Source of the DNA: Lactifluus volemus
Taxonomy: Eukaryota; Basidiomycota; Agaricomycetes; Russulales; Russulaceae
DNA: 64,000 nt
Reading direction: 5' to 3'
Assembly (NCBI GenBank): GCA_022376515.1
Contig: WTXI01000005.1
Coordinates: 1-64,000 of the forward strand
The notes below the pieces were generated by a model. That model was not told where the DNA came from. It saw only the letters and a list, made by a program, of their open reading frames with translations, and did no database searches. Every line of letters begins with the position of its first letter. The first letter of the stretch is position 1. Positions 54,401 through 64,000 of the stretch are shown piece after piece. The position numbers and the translations under genes were made by a program.

Positions 54401-54624
54401 TAATTTCTTCAGAAGCCATGTTAATAGTAATCCTTTGTGGATACTCATTTTCACGCTTACGCGCGACCCGCGTCTGGCTGTACTCCTGGTTGCCGCGGAA
54501 GGAGCCTTCGCGACTGCACCTCTATCTGATCCAAGGAAAGAGACACATTCGGTAAATCCTGTCGTTTTAAATGCGATGTGAGAGCCTTCGAGGAAGCTAA
54601 AAGCGAGGAGAGGTCGGTGGACAT
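51450..54624 (-). CDS. NIC96: Nuclear pore scaffold nucleoporin NIC96/NUP93
   Basis: A structural protein of the inner ring of the nuclear pore, mostly alpha-helical solenoid. Start ATG at 54624 (MSTDLSSLLASSKALTSHL, then LPNVSLSLDQIEVQSRRL). The first intron ends at GAAG so that NYLLAQAQIDAPALASSI follows. Middle landmarks: RRETQEEFYRVLEDRSRHEWE, YDRVVVELNAARL, RKQIASGARAALEEQYLDLLE, LGGDPSIANHVRAFLLVRF, PLWAKLFYLVRIGHVREALDE, DPAKRTVPLVTATTEDWLWFQL. Near the end: VPLDGDVAKINRRAEEFKDLHDA, then a last intron, and a final exon ending MLRYRLSPDVYSYLARLDVEVAL with TGA at 51450. The last exon is easily missed because the frame before it reads on to a false stop at 51579. Confidence 0.93.
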
Positions 54625-54990
54625 GTTTTTCTCGAACACGAACAAACAACCGCGCGTCACTGCACGCGGTGAGGAATCGTGAGAAGTTAGTACTATATAT
54701 ATAAATACTCATCCGATTGCGTCATTACTTTCCGAAGAAGGAACGATAAGCTTCGGGCCTGTCACACCTGTGACAGTTTGTCGTTCCCCGTCACGCCTGC
54801 CCCCAGACATCATCTATTTCATATGCTACCCGGCCGACGCCATTACATGAACGCCCCCTATTGTATCACTACCAGACAGAAGAATGCTTACATTCCACAG
54901 CACTTCGAGACTAAGTGAAGTACGAGTAGCGGAAGTGGTGCATTTATCCTAAATCGCATTACTTCCAATGGAGATACGCGAGATAGGTGC
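54625..54990. promoter_or_regulatory. Spacer upstream of NIC96
   Basis: Lies between the NIC96 start and the end of the membrane protein gene. Contains an AT stretch TATATATATAAATA near 54695 and an inverted pair GTCACA/TGTGAC near 54758-54771. No gene seen. Confidence 0.4.
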
Positions 54991-55784
54991 TCAAAATGCC
55001 GATGTTAACTGCCCTCCAAGATATCATCTTCAACTCCATGAAACGCAGAACAGACGACTCACCGAGTCCGAAAATTCTTCCTATAACCCGTGGCCTCAGT
55101 GCGTACTCATGAGCACGACGGTAGTTAGCGGAACGGTGTTCTATGTCTCGTGACTCTCGTTCCGCTGCTCTGCATCTAGCGGTACTTTGGCAAGCTTCGG
55201 TTGCATAAGTCTCAGCGCCGAACAACATAACGGCAGCTACTAAAGCGGTTGTGATAACCTTGGTGTCGCGGCGGAGTCTTGGCGGTGCGTATAATGCATA
55301 CGAAGCACCAGCCAGAAGACTAATGTTCACTAAGGAAGCTAGTTAATAACTCGATCGCGCTATACACCAATAGAGACCTGCCAATGCTCGTGAGACCACC
55401 AGCGACCGAAGGACGAAGAATATTGCACTTCAGTTTCTCCCATAGCCGCGGCGTCTGGGCGTCTGGTTGCTTACGGGTTCTGTCCTCGTTCGTGGATTCA
55501 AATAGTCTGTTGGCGCTTTCAGAGGTTATGGATGTCGAGGGCTCCCTGGAGTGCGCGTGCACGACAGTGACTTTTGAGTTACCATCTTGGGATACACCGC
55601 CGAGTGATGAGGGTGTAATCAACAGTGAAGGGTCAGGATGAGGCTATGGAAAAGGGGGTGGACGTGAGGAAACGGGATCGGGCCGTTGAGCAAGTAAATT
55701 AAACTGGAACCAGTGGACGGGCGAACGAACCTGCTGTTCACGGGGGGGGACATTTTTAGCGGCGATGTTGGCATAGGATACCAT
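54991..55784 (-). CDS. Small two-helix membrane protein, possibly OM14-like
   Basis: Exons 55784-55731, 55643-55378, 55319-55063 and 55013-54991 give about 199 residues. The N-terminus MVSYANIAAKNVPPREQQ joins PHPDPSLLITPSS. A polar linker follows, then NILRPSVAGGLTSIGSLLAGASYALY, RRDTKVITTALVAAVMLFGAETYATE and RPRVIGRIFGLG. Two hydrophobic segments suit an integral membrane protein. The SYA-AAKN start and overall layout recall fungal mitochondrial outer membrane protein OM14, but similarity is weak and this is a guess. If the last intron is not removed the C-terminus would be longer (AVNIGILSTYLAYLHWK). A perfect TGACGTCA stands about 75 bp upstream. Confidence 0.6.
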
Positions 55785-55858
55785 ACTCGAAGTTGCTAAC
55801 GGTGAGGCCCGTGAGGTGTTACAAATGGCTTGAACTTAAGCATCACCGATAGCGTCAA

Positions 55859-55866
55859 TGACGTCA
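55859..55866. promoter_or_regulatory. CRE/ATF site TGACGTCA
   Basis: A perfect palindromic TGACGTCA in the spacer between the CLIP-170-like gene end and the membrane-protein start. It is the consensus of ATF/CREB bZIP factors (Atf1 in fission yeast). Position suits control of the membrane protein gene. Confidence 0.5.
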
Positions 55867-56022
55867 CTTTGACAGCGGCGTCATCTCGGTTTAGCGCCTA
55901 TATCTCGCCTAATTACTTGATATGGTATAGTGCATAAGTACGATTACATTGCAAGGAAAGCAAGAGAAAAAGCAGAAGAGTGATCCAACAATAAGGTATA
56001 TCCGATTTGTCCACCGTTCGAC

Positions 56023-59000
56023 TCAAAAGACATCCATGGAGTGAGGGCAGTCTACTGCGACATGCCCGTAATTTTCGCAGTCTTCACAGTATAGCTCCGA
56101 GGGTGGTACATCTTTACCCCCCGGGGTAGGTGCGGTACTACCCCGTAGCAGATCACACGTAAAGATATCGTGACCCGGTTGTTCACAAATCTCGCAAACA
56201 TCTCCAGCTAGACTGCTTGGATTTACGTCTGACAACGAATCCAAAGAGTCAGCCGAGATAACACCGGTCGCATGATTTGCCCGTTTTGAGTTTTTCTTTT
56301 CAATGCGAGCAAGTTTCTCTTTCAGCTGTTCTATCTCTTGTTCGAGCTCGTCCTGTCACCTCATCTAAACGCTCAGCCTTGCTTTAAAACAAGTTAACTC
56401 ACCTCGCGATAAATCTGCGAACGTCATGTTGGTCATTTGACTTCAAAGCGCCTATGAGCACGCTTACCTTAGCTTCGATCAGGCTTTCGAGCTCGCCCAC
56501 TTCTTTGTTAAGCTAAAGAAAAAGATTCTAAGCAGATCGTTGGTCATGGATTTTATTTGGAACCGTACATCATGGACTGTCCTCGCACTCTTGGCTTCAA
56601 CCTCAGTCAAACGCTTCCGGAGTTGCTCGAGGTCAATCTATAGCCCGAAGACATCTGAAGGCGGCTCGAGTCAACATAACTGAGCTGCGCTCACCTCATA
56701 CCGCGCCCGCATCTCACGCATAGACTTTTGTAATGACACCACATCTCCAGACGGCAAAGAGGCATCGTCTTGAAGGTTCATCTCTTCGAGAGGCAATCTA
56801 TTCCCCACACTGTCTTCCAAAGCTTTCATGCTCTGCAACTCTGGATTAGCGACCTTCGTGAATGGGTTGTATTCAGGCGATTGACCTGGCGAAGTTGCCC
56901 AGTTTCAGTTAAGAGAAGCTTGTTCTCTGACTCCAAAAGTTTATTTTGATGGGCGGCATTAGCATTTTCTTTTTGCAACTCCTGGATGATGTGCCTTGGT
57001 GGAATAACGATCAGTACGTCACGAAAAGAAACAGAAATGGGATTAGTCTCACTTGAGTCCGGCCATCTCGTCCCGAACCGAGTTAGGGACCGAGTCACGC
57101 CTCGTAGAAGATGGCGATAGTTTACCAGTCTGCTGAAGACTATCGGAGACAGGCATGTCACGATGAGCCCTCTTGCGCATGGTATCTAGCTCCTCCTGGC
57201 TACGCTCGAGGCGTTCCCGTAGGTCGGCCACAGCATTGGTCTCTTCGACGAGTTTGGATCGCAAGTCACTCTGACTGGTTTCGAGCTAGAAACACTGTCT
57301 TAGCCAAAGTGGTGACCATTGCACAATGCCTCTCACGTTTGCTTTCTCGATCAATAGCTCGTTGATGGATTCCTGTAGCTGGTTAGACGAGGAGGCCATG
57401 GGGGCAATGTCCGTATTGTGAAGTGATCCCGTGGCTTCTGCGAGCTGGCCCTTCAAGCGAGCGATCTCTTCTGTGTAGCGCGCATACTCCAACGCTGAGT
57501 GCTGTGTCGATTCGGAGGGCTTGTCTCCTGATTTAGTAGAGGAAAGGCTCGTGAGGCCTTCCAAATCCTGCGAACCGACCATTACTATACTTTCGTAAGT
57601 GTTGTGATTTCCTTACCGCAATCTCAGCACGAAGGCCTTCAATTTCTGCCCTGGCATTTTCAAGGGCAACAGTACTCTCGCGTAGGGCCTCTCCGACTTC
57701 TTCGGTTCTAGCTCGGGCATTGTTTTCCGACTTCAGAAGCCTAGCGATCTCCGACTCGCAATCAGCAACCTGCTGTCTTATGTGTTCCTCCTTCTCTTTA
57801 TAGCGGCGAATCTTTTCGCGAACCATCACCTCATCTTTTTCTGCCGTCGCACGCAGTTCCTCGAGCATATCCTCGGTAATAGTGAGTTTTTTCTGGAGGT
57901 GAACAACCTGCTCTCTGAGAGCTTCATTCTCGATCTGTGTCGCAGACGAGAGATGTCGAGCAGCGGAGGTGGGGGAGGGTGGTTGAGCTTGGCTTCGTAA
58001 TTGCTCCCGAAGCGATCCAATCAGGTCCTCCATCTCATAGCGCCTAGCTTCGGCCGTACTCAACCGTTCTTCATACAAGGCAATCGTCTCCTGTCACCGG
58101 TGTCAGCACATGATCGAACACGCTACTCTCAAAAGACATACCTGGCCTGCATGTCGCAATGCATCAACCTGACCTCCAAGCTCCCGACGTTCATCTTCGA
58201 GTTCAGCATATCCTTTCTTCACACGTGCTTCCAGTAGGTTGATTTCTGCATCTTTTGCAACGATGAGCGCATGGGTTTCTGACTCGGCACCCTCCTTCAA
58301 CGCGAGTGACTCTTTCAAGCTAGATGATAGCGCTTCTTTGTCATCCAGTAGTGACTGTAAGTCCCGCACACGCGCCTCGCCTTCGGCACGAGCCTTATCT
58401 ATGTCCGCTGAGACATTTGAAAGAGAACGTTCGAGTACCTCAATCTTGAGATCCCTGTCATGCAAATTGCGCTCAACAGACTTGACTGACGTCTCCAGTT
58501 CGGCGACACGAGCAAGTGCTTGATCACGATCCTCTCGCATGCTATTAGTTCTGCGGCCGTGTTCAAGTTCCTCTCCTTGAAGGCCGCTGATAAGAATGTT
58601 TAACCGTTGATTTTCAGCCTCCAGCTCGACAACTCGGTCCTGGAGCATTGCCCCTCCGTCCAGGTGATTACGGGTAGATGTCACGGGAGACGTGGTATCA
58701 ATGTCCGCCGATAGAGACTTGCGCGTTGAGAGAAGATTAGCGATTTTGTCCTGGATGGCTTTACCATTAGATTGAAGGTCAGATGTGTTGAGGGCGTCGT
58801 GATGGGATTCGGGATCGGATTGATAGTCGTTGAGAGTGTGTGCGCGACCAAAAGAGGCGGCAGATGCAGGAGATGGCGGCGGCGGCATAACGACTGCACT
58901 GGGTATTCTTGGCTTTGGTGTGAATGACGTGCGGCTTTTCGTTGTTGTTGATGAGCCCACACCGATGCCTGAACCACGACCTCCAATGCCAGGTTTCGGT

Positions 59001-60281
59001 GTTCTCAGAGAGGGCGAACCGGTAGTTGAGAATGTCAGGCCCATAGGAGGAGTGATAAGTTCATTGAACCGAGTTGGACTACTGACTGAAGGAGTTCGGC
59101 TTGTTGGTTGCCTGGTGGGGCTGGTAGGTTCGAGGCCCTGGCTTCCACTTCGTTTTATTCCTGGGTAAATGAGCCATACAGTAGCGACATAACATTTTAG
59201 ATGGTTACCATTTAACGGTGTCATGGCAGTCTTGATTCGTGGACGCGCGGAGGGCGTCACGACCTCCGACAATATGCGAGATGTAGACGAAGCGGGTGTG
59301 ACACGTCCATTGGAATATGGTGCGTAGCGCGTAGAGTGTGATGGAGTAATACGCCCAGAAGAATGAGGAGTGACGCGACCACCCCTTGAAGACGCGACGC
59401 TCGAAGGACGCGACGTTGCACTAACACCTACAGTAGGAGCAGACAATTTTGCAGCAGCCACAAACACGCCGCATTTAGGTGGGCACACGAAATAATGCTT
59501 TCTGAGGAATGGTAAGGTCAGCATATATGTTGGGTAATCTCGAAAGCAAAACGTCGAGTGGAAGCCAAGCCGCACAAAACGCACACAGTGCGCGACTGAC
59601 ACCCAATCCACGGAAACGGAAGTGAGTGCCGATATGACGAGGACGGGTTACGAAAGGTGGAAAGACAGAGCTCGGTAGGAAGGTAACTCACCCATCAACA
59701 CTTCCGTCATTCTTGCCCTTTCCCGTAAACCCACCACTGAGCTCTACACCTGCCCAATGGCCGGTCTTCCCGTCAATCTCCCCCAGATATCGGAGGGTCC
59801 CCTCGAATCCGAGACTCTCGATCCTGACATTGTCCCCGATTTCGAAAGACCTGCCCACACGACTCGAACTTCGTGTGAAAGTATCAGACTGGCGACTAGG
59901 CGGGCGTATCGAAGGGGTTTTTGTACGAGACACAGGGGCAGACCGTGCTGGCGTAGCCCCAGCATTAGAAGAAGAGGATGCAGCCGAGGAGGGTCTTCCC
60001 GCAACGGAACGGCGCCCAGAGTGTGGAAGAAAAGATAGAGGCGCCTTTGGGGATAGATTTCCCGGTTCACTGATGCGGCCAGTTCTGTGTAGAGCAGGGT
60101 CATTTGCCTTGATCGCATCGGCAAAGGCACGGGACATTGAGTCTGAGTCTTGCATTGGAAGGCTGGATGGATGAGAGGCGACGACGGAGGTGGAACGTAG
60201 GCGCCCGGAAGTAGGTATACTACCTGTCTTGCCTGGAGTAGGTAGCGCAGATTGTCGTATTTTTCCAGGAGTGACCGACAT
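56023..60281 (-). CDS. CLIP-170 family CAP-Gly microtubule plus-end protein
   Basis: Binds growing microtubule ends and links them to cargo or cortex (fission yeast Tip1, budding yeast Bik1). I start it at 60281 (MSVTPGKIRQSALPTPGK) rather than the upstream 60326 ATG. A Ser/Pro-rich N-terminus precedes the CAP-Gly domain: FEIGDNVRIESLGFEGTLRYLG, TGHWAGVELSG, GKNDGSVDG, then across an unusually long intron of about 190 bp KHYFVCPPKCGVFV. Another Ser/Pro-rich basic linker follows, then long coiled coil (about 58700-56300) and a C-terminal pair of CCHC zinc knuckles, CEICEQPGHDIFTC and CEDCENYGHVAVDC. These knuckles are diagnostic for CLIP-170. It ends SMDVF. Many short introns. Confidence 0.92.
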
Positions 60282-60495
60282 GGGGGGGTATATGGCAAAG
60301 TAACTAATCCCAGTTGGGTTGCCCACCTGCTTACCCGCTCAGGGCAATATTACAGTATCATACATCACATGACAGGCGCGAGCTGCCACAACCGCGACAC
60401 GCGCCTTTTTGTAGTTGGAACGTGTCACATGCATAAATCATTCTCTGACTCATGGCAAGCGCTTGTGATATAAAGTACATCTGAGTTTCCGACAA

Positions 60496-62396
60496 TTATT
60501 CCTCCCCGGGCTCCCCGGAGGAGGAGGAGGACACTTCCTCGAAACCTTGATGAGGCCCAACTGTCCAATCAGACACCTCCAACTTTTCGTTCCGAATTGT
60601 TGCTATGGGTACGCTATGCTTAGACACGAAACAAGTCTAGTCAAGGAGCAATCATCCGTACCTCCTGTATCAACCTCGTATCCTGCTTGTGTCAAGGTCC
60701 GCACAAGTTCTGCTTTGGTACCAACCCTGGTGTACCTGCCTAAAATACACCCCTCAAGTTTGGCACTGAAACTTGGTTGGTGAATGTCTCGAAAGCGCAA
60801 AGCATATGATTTTACCCATCCGCGATGACACAATGATCCAGTAGCATGCACCCAACGATACGCGTCATCTTGCCGATCACACAGTGGCGACCAATAACGG
60901 AGCGCTTAATCGATGCTCGCTCCCCGATCTTCGTTGAACTTCCGATCATCGAGTCTGACGAGATTTGAGACTTTGCATCAATGAGAGCTCGGTTCTCTGG
61001 GTCTATGGGCAACGTGTAGTTTGATTTTGACAAGAACTTTCCATGCAATCAACTTTTGTCCACTAGTCAAATGCAAGAGCAGGCGTACTTGTCGGTTCGC
61101 CTCTAATAGTGTTGCAATATTGTTTACCCGTCCTGCAAATCCAGTATCATGTATTATGATTCCAATTCTTAAGCTCGCTAGCGGCTCATTGTAGACTCCT
61201 GTGTGTGCTGGGGATGACGGAACAGACAGTGGGGCCGGCTTAAACGGTGGAGAGGCAGAAACCCTGGATGACGAATCTTCTATTGGTATCGAGCCGCCGA
61301 ACAGAGTGGAATGCCGGAGTGCCAGGCCATGTGCCTCATTGACAGGTATTGACCTTAGCACTGATGGGAAGATAGTCAATCCATCATCCTACCGGTAGCC
61401 CAGGGATGAATACCTCGTCCATATTTTTCTTGCTTTGTCTTCTGGTATTGAATTTTGCATAACCATGGAAGGAATTCTTCTCGGAAGGAGTCAAATGTAG
61501 GCTTTTGATGAAGGACATCAAGGACAGATCGGTTGCAAACATATACATGGGAATCTATATATTGAGAGGATAGGGACGCAACGGGATATCTTCGAGACTG
61601 AAGTCAGTTGATCGTTCCGCCCCCAGGGAAATACAAACCGAGAAAGTAACGACATTCGAAGTTCAAGCTCGTCGGTATTGCGATCACGATCGTCTGGTGT
61701 ATCGATGTGGAGAAGAGTGCCAGACTTTTTGTCCCATATAATCGGCACCGAGGAGCCTGTCGGGCCCCATTCGTCAGGTGTAGCGCCCTTGTCCATACCA
61801 TGGGTCTTCAACCAACAAGATGTGACGACGGTTACATCTACATTGGACTCGATACGATACTTGTTCAACATAGAGGTTAGGGATAAGTCTTCTGGAGGTA
61901 TGAAATCGCATGGGAGTATAACAAAGTCCCGGAGTATGCGATTAGAGAAGTGTTTGAGCACTGCACAAGTACCAACAGGTTCATCCGGTGATTCATCGTA
62001 TGTTTGAACATCCACATGAAGAGACGGGTACGATGAGGAAGAGGTGTCAGAATGAATATGGTGAGAGATGCTCGAACGATGTGCCGTTGGACAGATGAGC
62101 AACACCTCTATTTAATTGTTTTAAAGACGAGAAAACTCAAAACAGAGAACGCACCTGTGATACCAGACTGTTCAATCCACGTAAGAGGAAAATCTATCAT
62201 TGGCCTATTTGCGACTAGAAGTAAAGCCTTGGGACACGGTTCGTCCCCATGATCACCAGTAAGGGGACTGAGCCTGAATAGGGTGATTACACAGAGGACT
62301 GAGTGTGTGTGTAGTCAGGACCAACCCATTTCCAAATCCTGCGAGTACAATAGCAAGAAATTCATGCAACTTGGCGTTGGGTTCTTCAAAATCCAT
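60496..62396 (-). CDS. GCD1: Translation initiation factor eIF2B gamma subunit
   Basis: Part of the catalytic subcomplex of eIF2B, the exchange factor that recharges eIF2 with GTP. Start at 62396: MDFEEPNAKLHEFLAIVLAG, then after an intron LSPLTGDHGDEPCPKALL, the nucleotidyltransferase-like loop. The N-terminal domain continues with ANRPMIDFPLTWIEQSGI and DFVILPCDFIPPEDLSLT. The C-terminal left-handed beta-helix is seen as IGSSTKIGERASIKRSVIG, HCVIGKMTRIVGCMLLDHCVI and KLEGCILGRYTRVGTKAEL. The last exon (TIRNEKLEVSDWTVG) ends in an acidic serine-rich tail with TAA at 60496. It is divergent from the kinase at 62553. Confidence 0.92.
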
Positions 62397-62552
62397 GAGG
62401 TCGATAACCAGGGGGTCGTGCTTCGCACCGGTCCGAGCTGACCTGTAACAACACCCAAATCGGGGTTGGGGTGAATTCTCCCATCTTCTTACCTCTCCCT
62501 TTCAGCCTCGCATTTCACTTTCGTTCATGACATTCGGGCCAATCACTAAATT
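62397..62552. promoter_or_regulatory. Shared divergent promoter, eIF2B gamma / kinase
   Basis: 156 bp between two start codons on opposite strands. Contains CT-rich stretches just before the kinase ATG. No clear TATA box. Confidence 0.5.
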
Positions 62553-64000
62553 ATGACCCAACCCTCTGTGCACGAGCTCTACCAGCGCTTGGAGACAGTT
62601 GGAAAAGGTTCCTATGGCTCCGTTCATAAAGGGATCCATCGCGCTACCGGAAACGTAGTTGCACTCAAGATCATTGACCTCGATGCGGATGATGGAGATG
62701 ATGTTGACAGCATTCAACGCGAGGTCTCCCTCCTCACGCAGCTCCGTGATGGTCCAAATATTACGAAATACTACGGCTGCCACCTTGATGGACCCCGGGT
62801 GTGGATCGTCATGGAATTCGCTGAAGGTGGAAGTGTATACAGTCTTATGCAGGCTTCTCCCAACAACTGTTTAGAGGAGAAGTATGTTGTCGTCATTGTG
62901 CGCGAAGTCCTCATTGGTCTCAACTATCTGCACAAGTCCAATGTTATCCATCGAGATATCAAGGCAGCCAATGTCCTTGTCACCGCCTCTGGGAAGGTCA
63001 TTATCTGTGACTTTGGCGTTTCAGCTCTCTTGGCGACAACCAACAGCAAGCGGAACACTTTCATTGGTACGCCGTATTGGATGGCTCCCGAGGTCGCTCA
63101 ACCCGTCCCGGCATACGATACGAAAGCAGATATCTGGAGTATGGGGATCATGATATATGAAATGGTCAAAGGCAGCCCTCCACACTTCCGTGTGGCTCAC
63201 TTGAAAGTGATTCAAATGATTCCGAAGGTTAAACCCCCGAGATTGGCCGAAAATGAAGGAAGTAAAGACCTCCGCGAATTCATTCCTTTTACCCTTACCG
63301 AATTGCCTTCCGATGTCCGTTTACCATTAATATGTTTGGGATTTCTTTCACTGATATTTTTGCAGCGTCTAGCCGCAGAAGACCTTTTGAAAACAAAATG
63401 GATCAAGAATGCCTCGAGAGTTCCAATCACTGTTCTGAAAGACCTCCTCCTTCGATATGATGCTTGGGTGAAAACTGGTTCCAAGCCCTCCGACCTCTCG
63501 GAACCTCTACCTTGGGAAAGGGAGAACGAGTGAGCGTCGATTCTCTCCCCCTATCTCACGCGAACGGACACTGACCCATTCCACAATCAGTTCCGACAAG
63601 TCAGAGTTCGATGAAAATCCTTGGGAATTCGATACCGTGCGCGGGCGCTCCTTTACTACTTCAACGTTGGAATCTTCTCAAGTCACTTCGAACGAGGATT
63701 ACTCCTTTACCACCGTCCGGCCCCAACCTTCCAAGCTACCTACATCATTACGCCACCTCTTCGACAGCGACGCAATAACCGCCCCCGATCCTTTCCGCAT
63801 TCAGGGATTCAGCACGACTAACAAGGATGCATTTTCTAGTGCCCCTGGTTCGCCTCTTCCTCCACCTTCTCCCGCAGTGGCAGTCCCCGTCCCGCGCGAT
63901 CGAATGGCCAGACGGGCTTTGCTAGTAGACAACAATTCTGAAGATGGGCCAAATCTGAGTACTGCTACGTTCGCGTTCCCTCCCCGTACTGTCTCCAGGG
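62553..64000 (+). CDS. Ste20/GCK-III type serine/threonine kinase, cut by window edge
   Basis: Exons 62553-63314, 63366-63529 and 63591 to beyond 64000. Kinase landmarks by residue: glycine loop GKGSYGSV 17-24, VALK Lys 39, alpha-C Glu 57, HRDIKAAN 133-140, DFG 153-155, the Ste20-family GTPYWMAPE 172-180, and DIWSMGIMIYEM. After the domain comes TKWIKNASRVPITVLKDLLLRYDAW, then a Ser/Pro-rich tail containing DENPWEFDTV that is still open at 64000. It resembles Kic1/Nak1/Sid1 kinases acting in polarity (RAM/MOR) or septation signalling; which one cannot be decided from this part. Confidence 0.93.

Noticed and set aside
54377..54712. 111-codon minus-strand frame as a separate gene upstream of NIC96
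   Set aside because: It is a frame-shifted overlap of the first NIC96 exon and intron; the conserved N-terminus MSTDLSSLL lies in the neighbouring frame.
57111..57365. Plus-strand frames over the SMC3, NIC96 and CLIP-170-like genes
   Set aside because: All are antisense shadows of well-supported minus-strand exons and show no domain or start context.

Overview
This window looks like nuclear DNA from a basidiomycete fungus, most likely an Agaricomycete. The evidence is short introns (about 45-60 bp) in conserved eukaryotic genes, chromodomain Ty3/gypsy retrotransposons, a Plavaka-type transposase, a Helitron-type PIF1 helicase joined to a USP-like domain, and a DUF6532-type gene. These last families are typical of Agaricomycotina. 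No species can be named from the sequence alone.

The window has two halves. Positions 1 to about 43,030 are a transposon island. Three related chromovirus copies lie on the minus strand: A (1-6447, cut by the window edge), B (7448-16107) and C (18888-26655). A and B both sit inside the gag of an older relative, D; B carries a CCATT target duplication and itself holds a solo LTR (8229-9102, duplication AAGCG). A decayed Ty1/copia 5' end (F, 16944-18887) and a plus-strand chromovirus 3' part (E, 26656-about 30406) flank C. E's 3' LTR holds another solo LTR (29664-30269, duplication GCAAC). Further right are a TA-flanked inverted-repeat element packed with a 79-bp minisatellite (30627-31809), a decayed Helitron-type helicase/USP gene split by a 172-bp perfect hairpin element (33345-33516), a decayed Plavaka transposase, a multi-exon DUF6532-like gene (38505-40446), an 80-bp tandem repeat and a second inverted-repeat element with a purine-rich core (41355-43033).

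Positions about 43,370 to 64,000 are gene-dense and look intact. On the minus strand are lipin/PAH1 phosphatidate phosphatase, cohesin SMC3, nucleoporin NIC96/NUP93, a small two-helix membrane protein (possibly OM14-like), a CLIP-170 family CAP-Gly protein and eIF2B gamma. A plus-strand GCK/Ste20 kinase is divergent from eIF2B gamma and runs off the right edge. These are housekeeping genes of lipid synthesis, sister-chromatid cohesion, nuclear pore structure, microtubule plus ends, translation initiation and polarity/septation signalling; they are not an operon. I assembled their exon structures by hand from splice signals and family similarity.

The most interesting signals are: a 12-nt match between each chromovirus primer-binding site and the predicted mRNA start (Tf1-like self-priming); TGASTCA (Gcn4/AP-1 type) sites in four unrelated LTR families, seven of them within 99 bp in one solo LTR; the perfect 81-bp-arm hairpin element with a legible empty site; inverted-repeat elements filled with satellite; a duplicated hairpin-rich repeat between lipin and SMC3; and C-to-T type decay of the older elements. 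Copy C has nearly identical LTRs but about a dozen single-base frameshifts.
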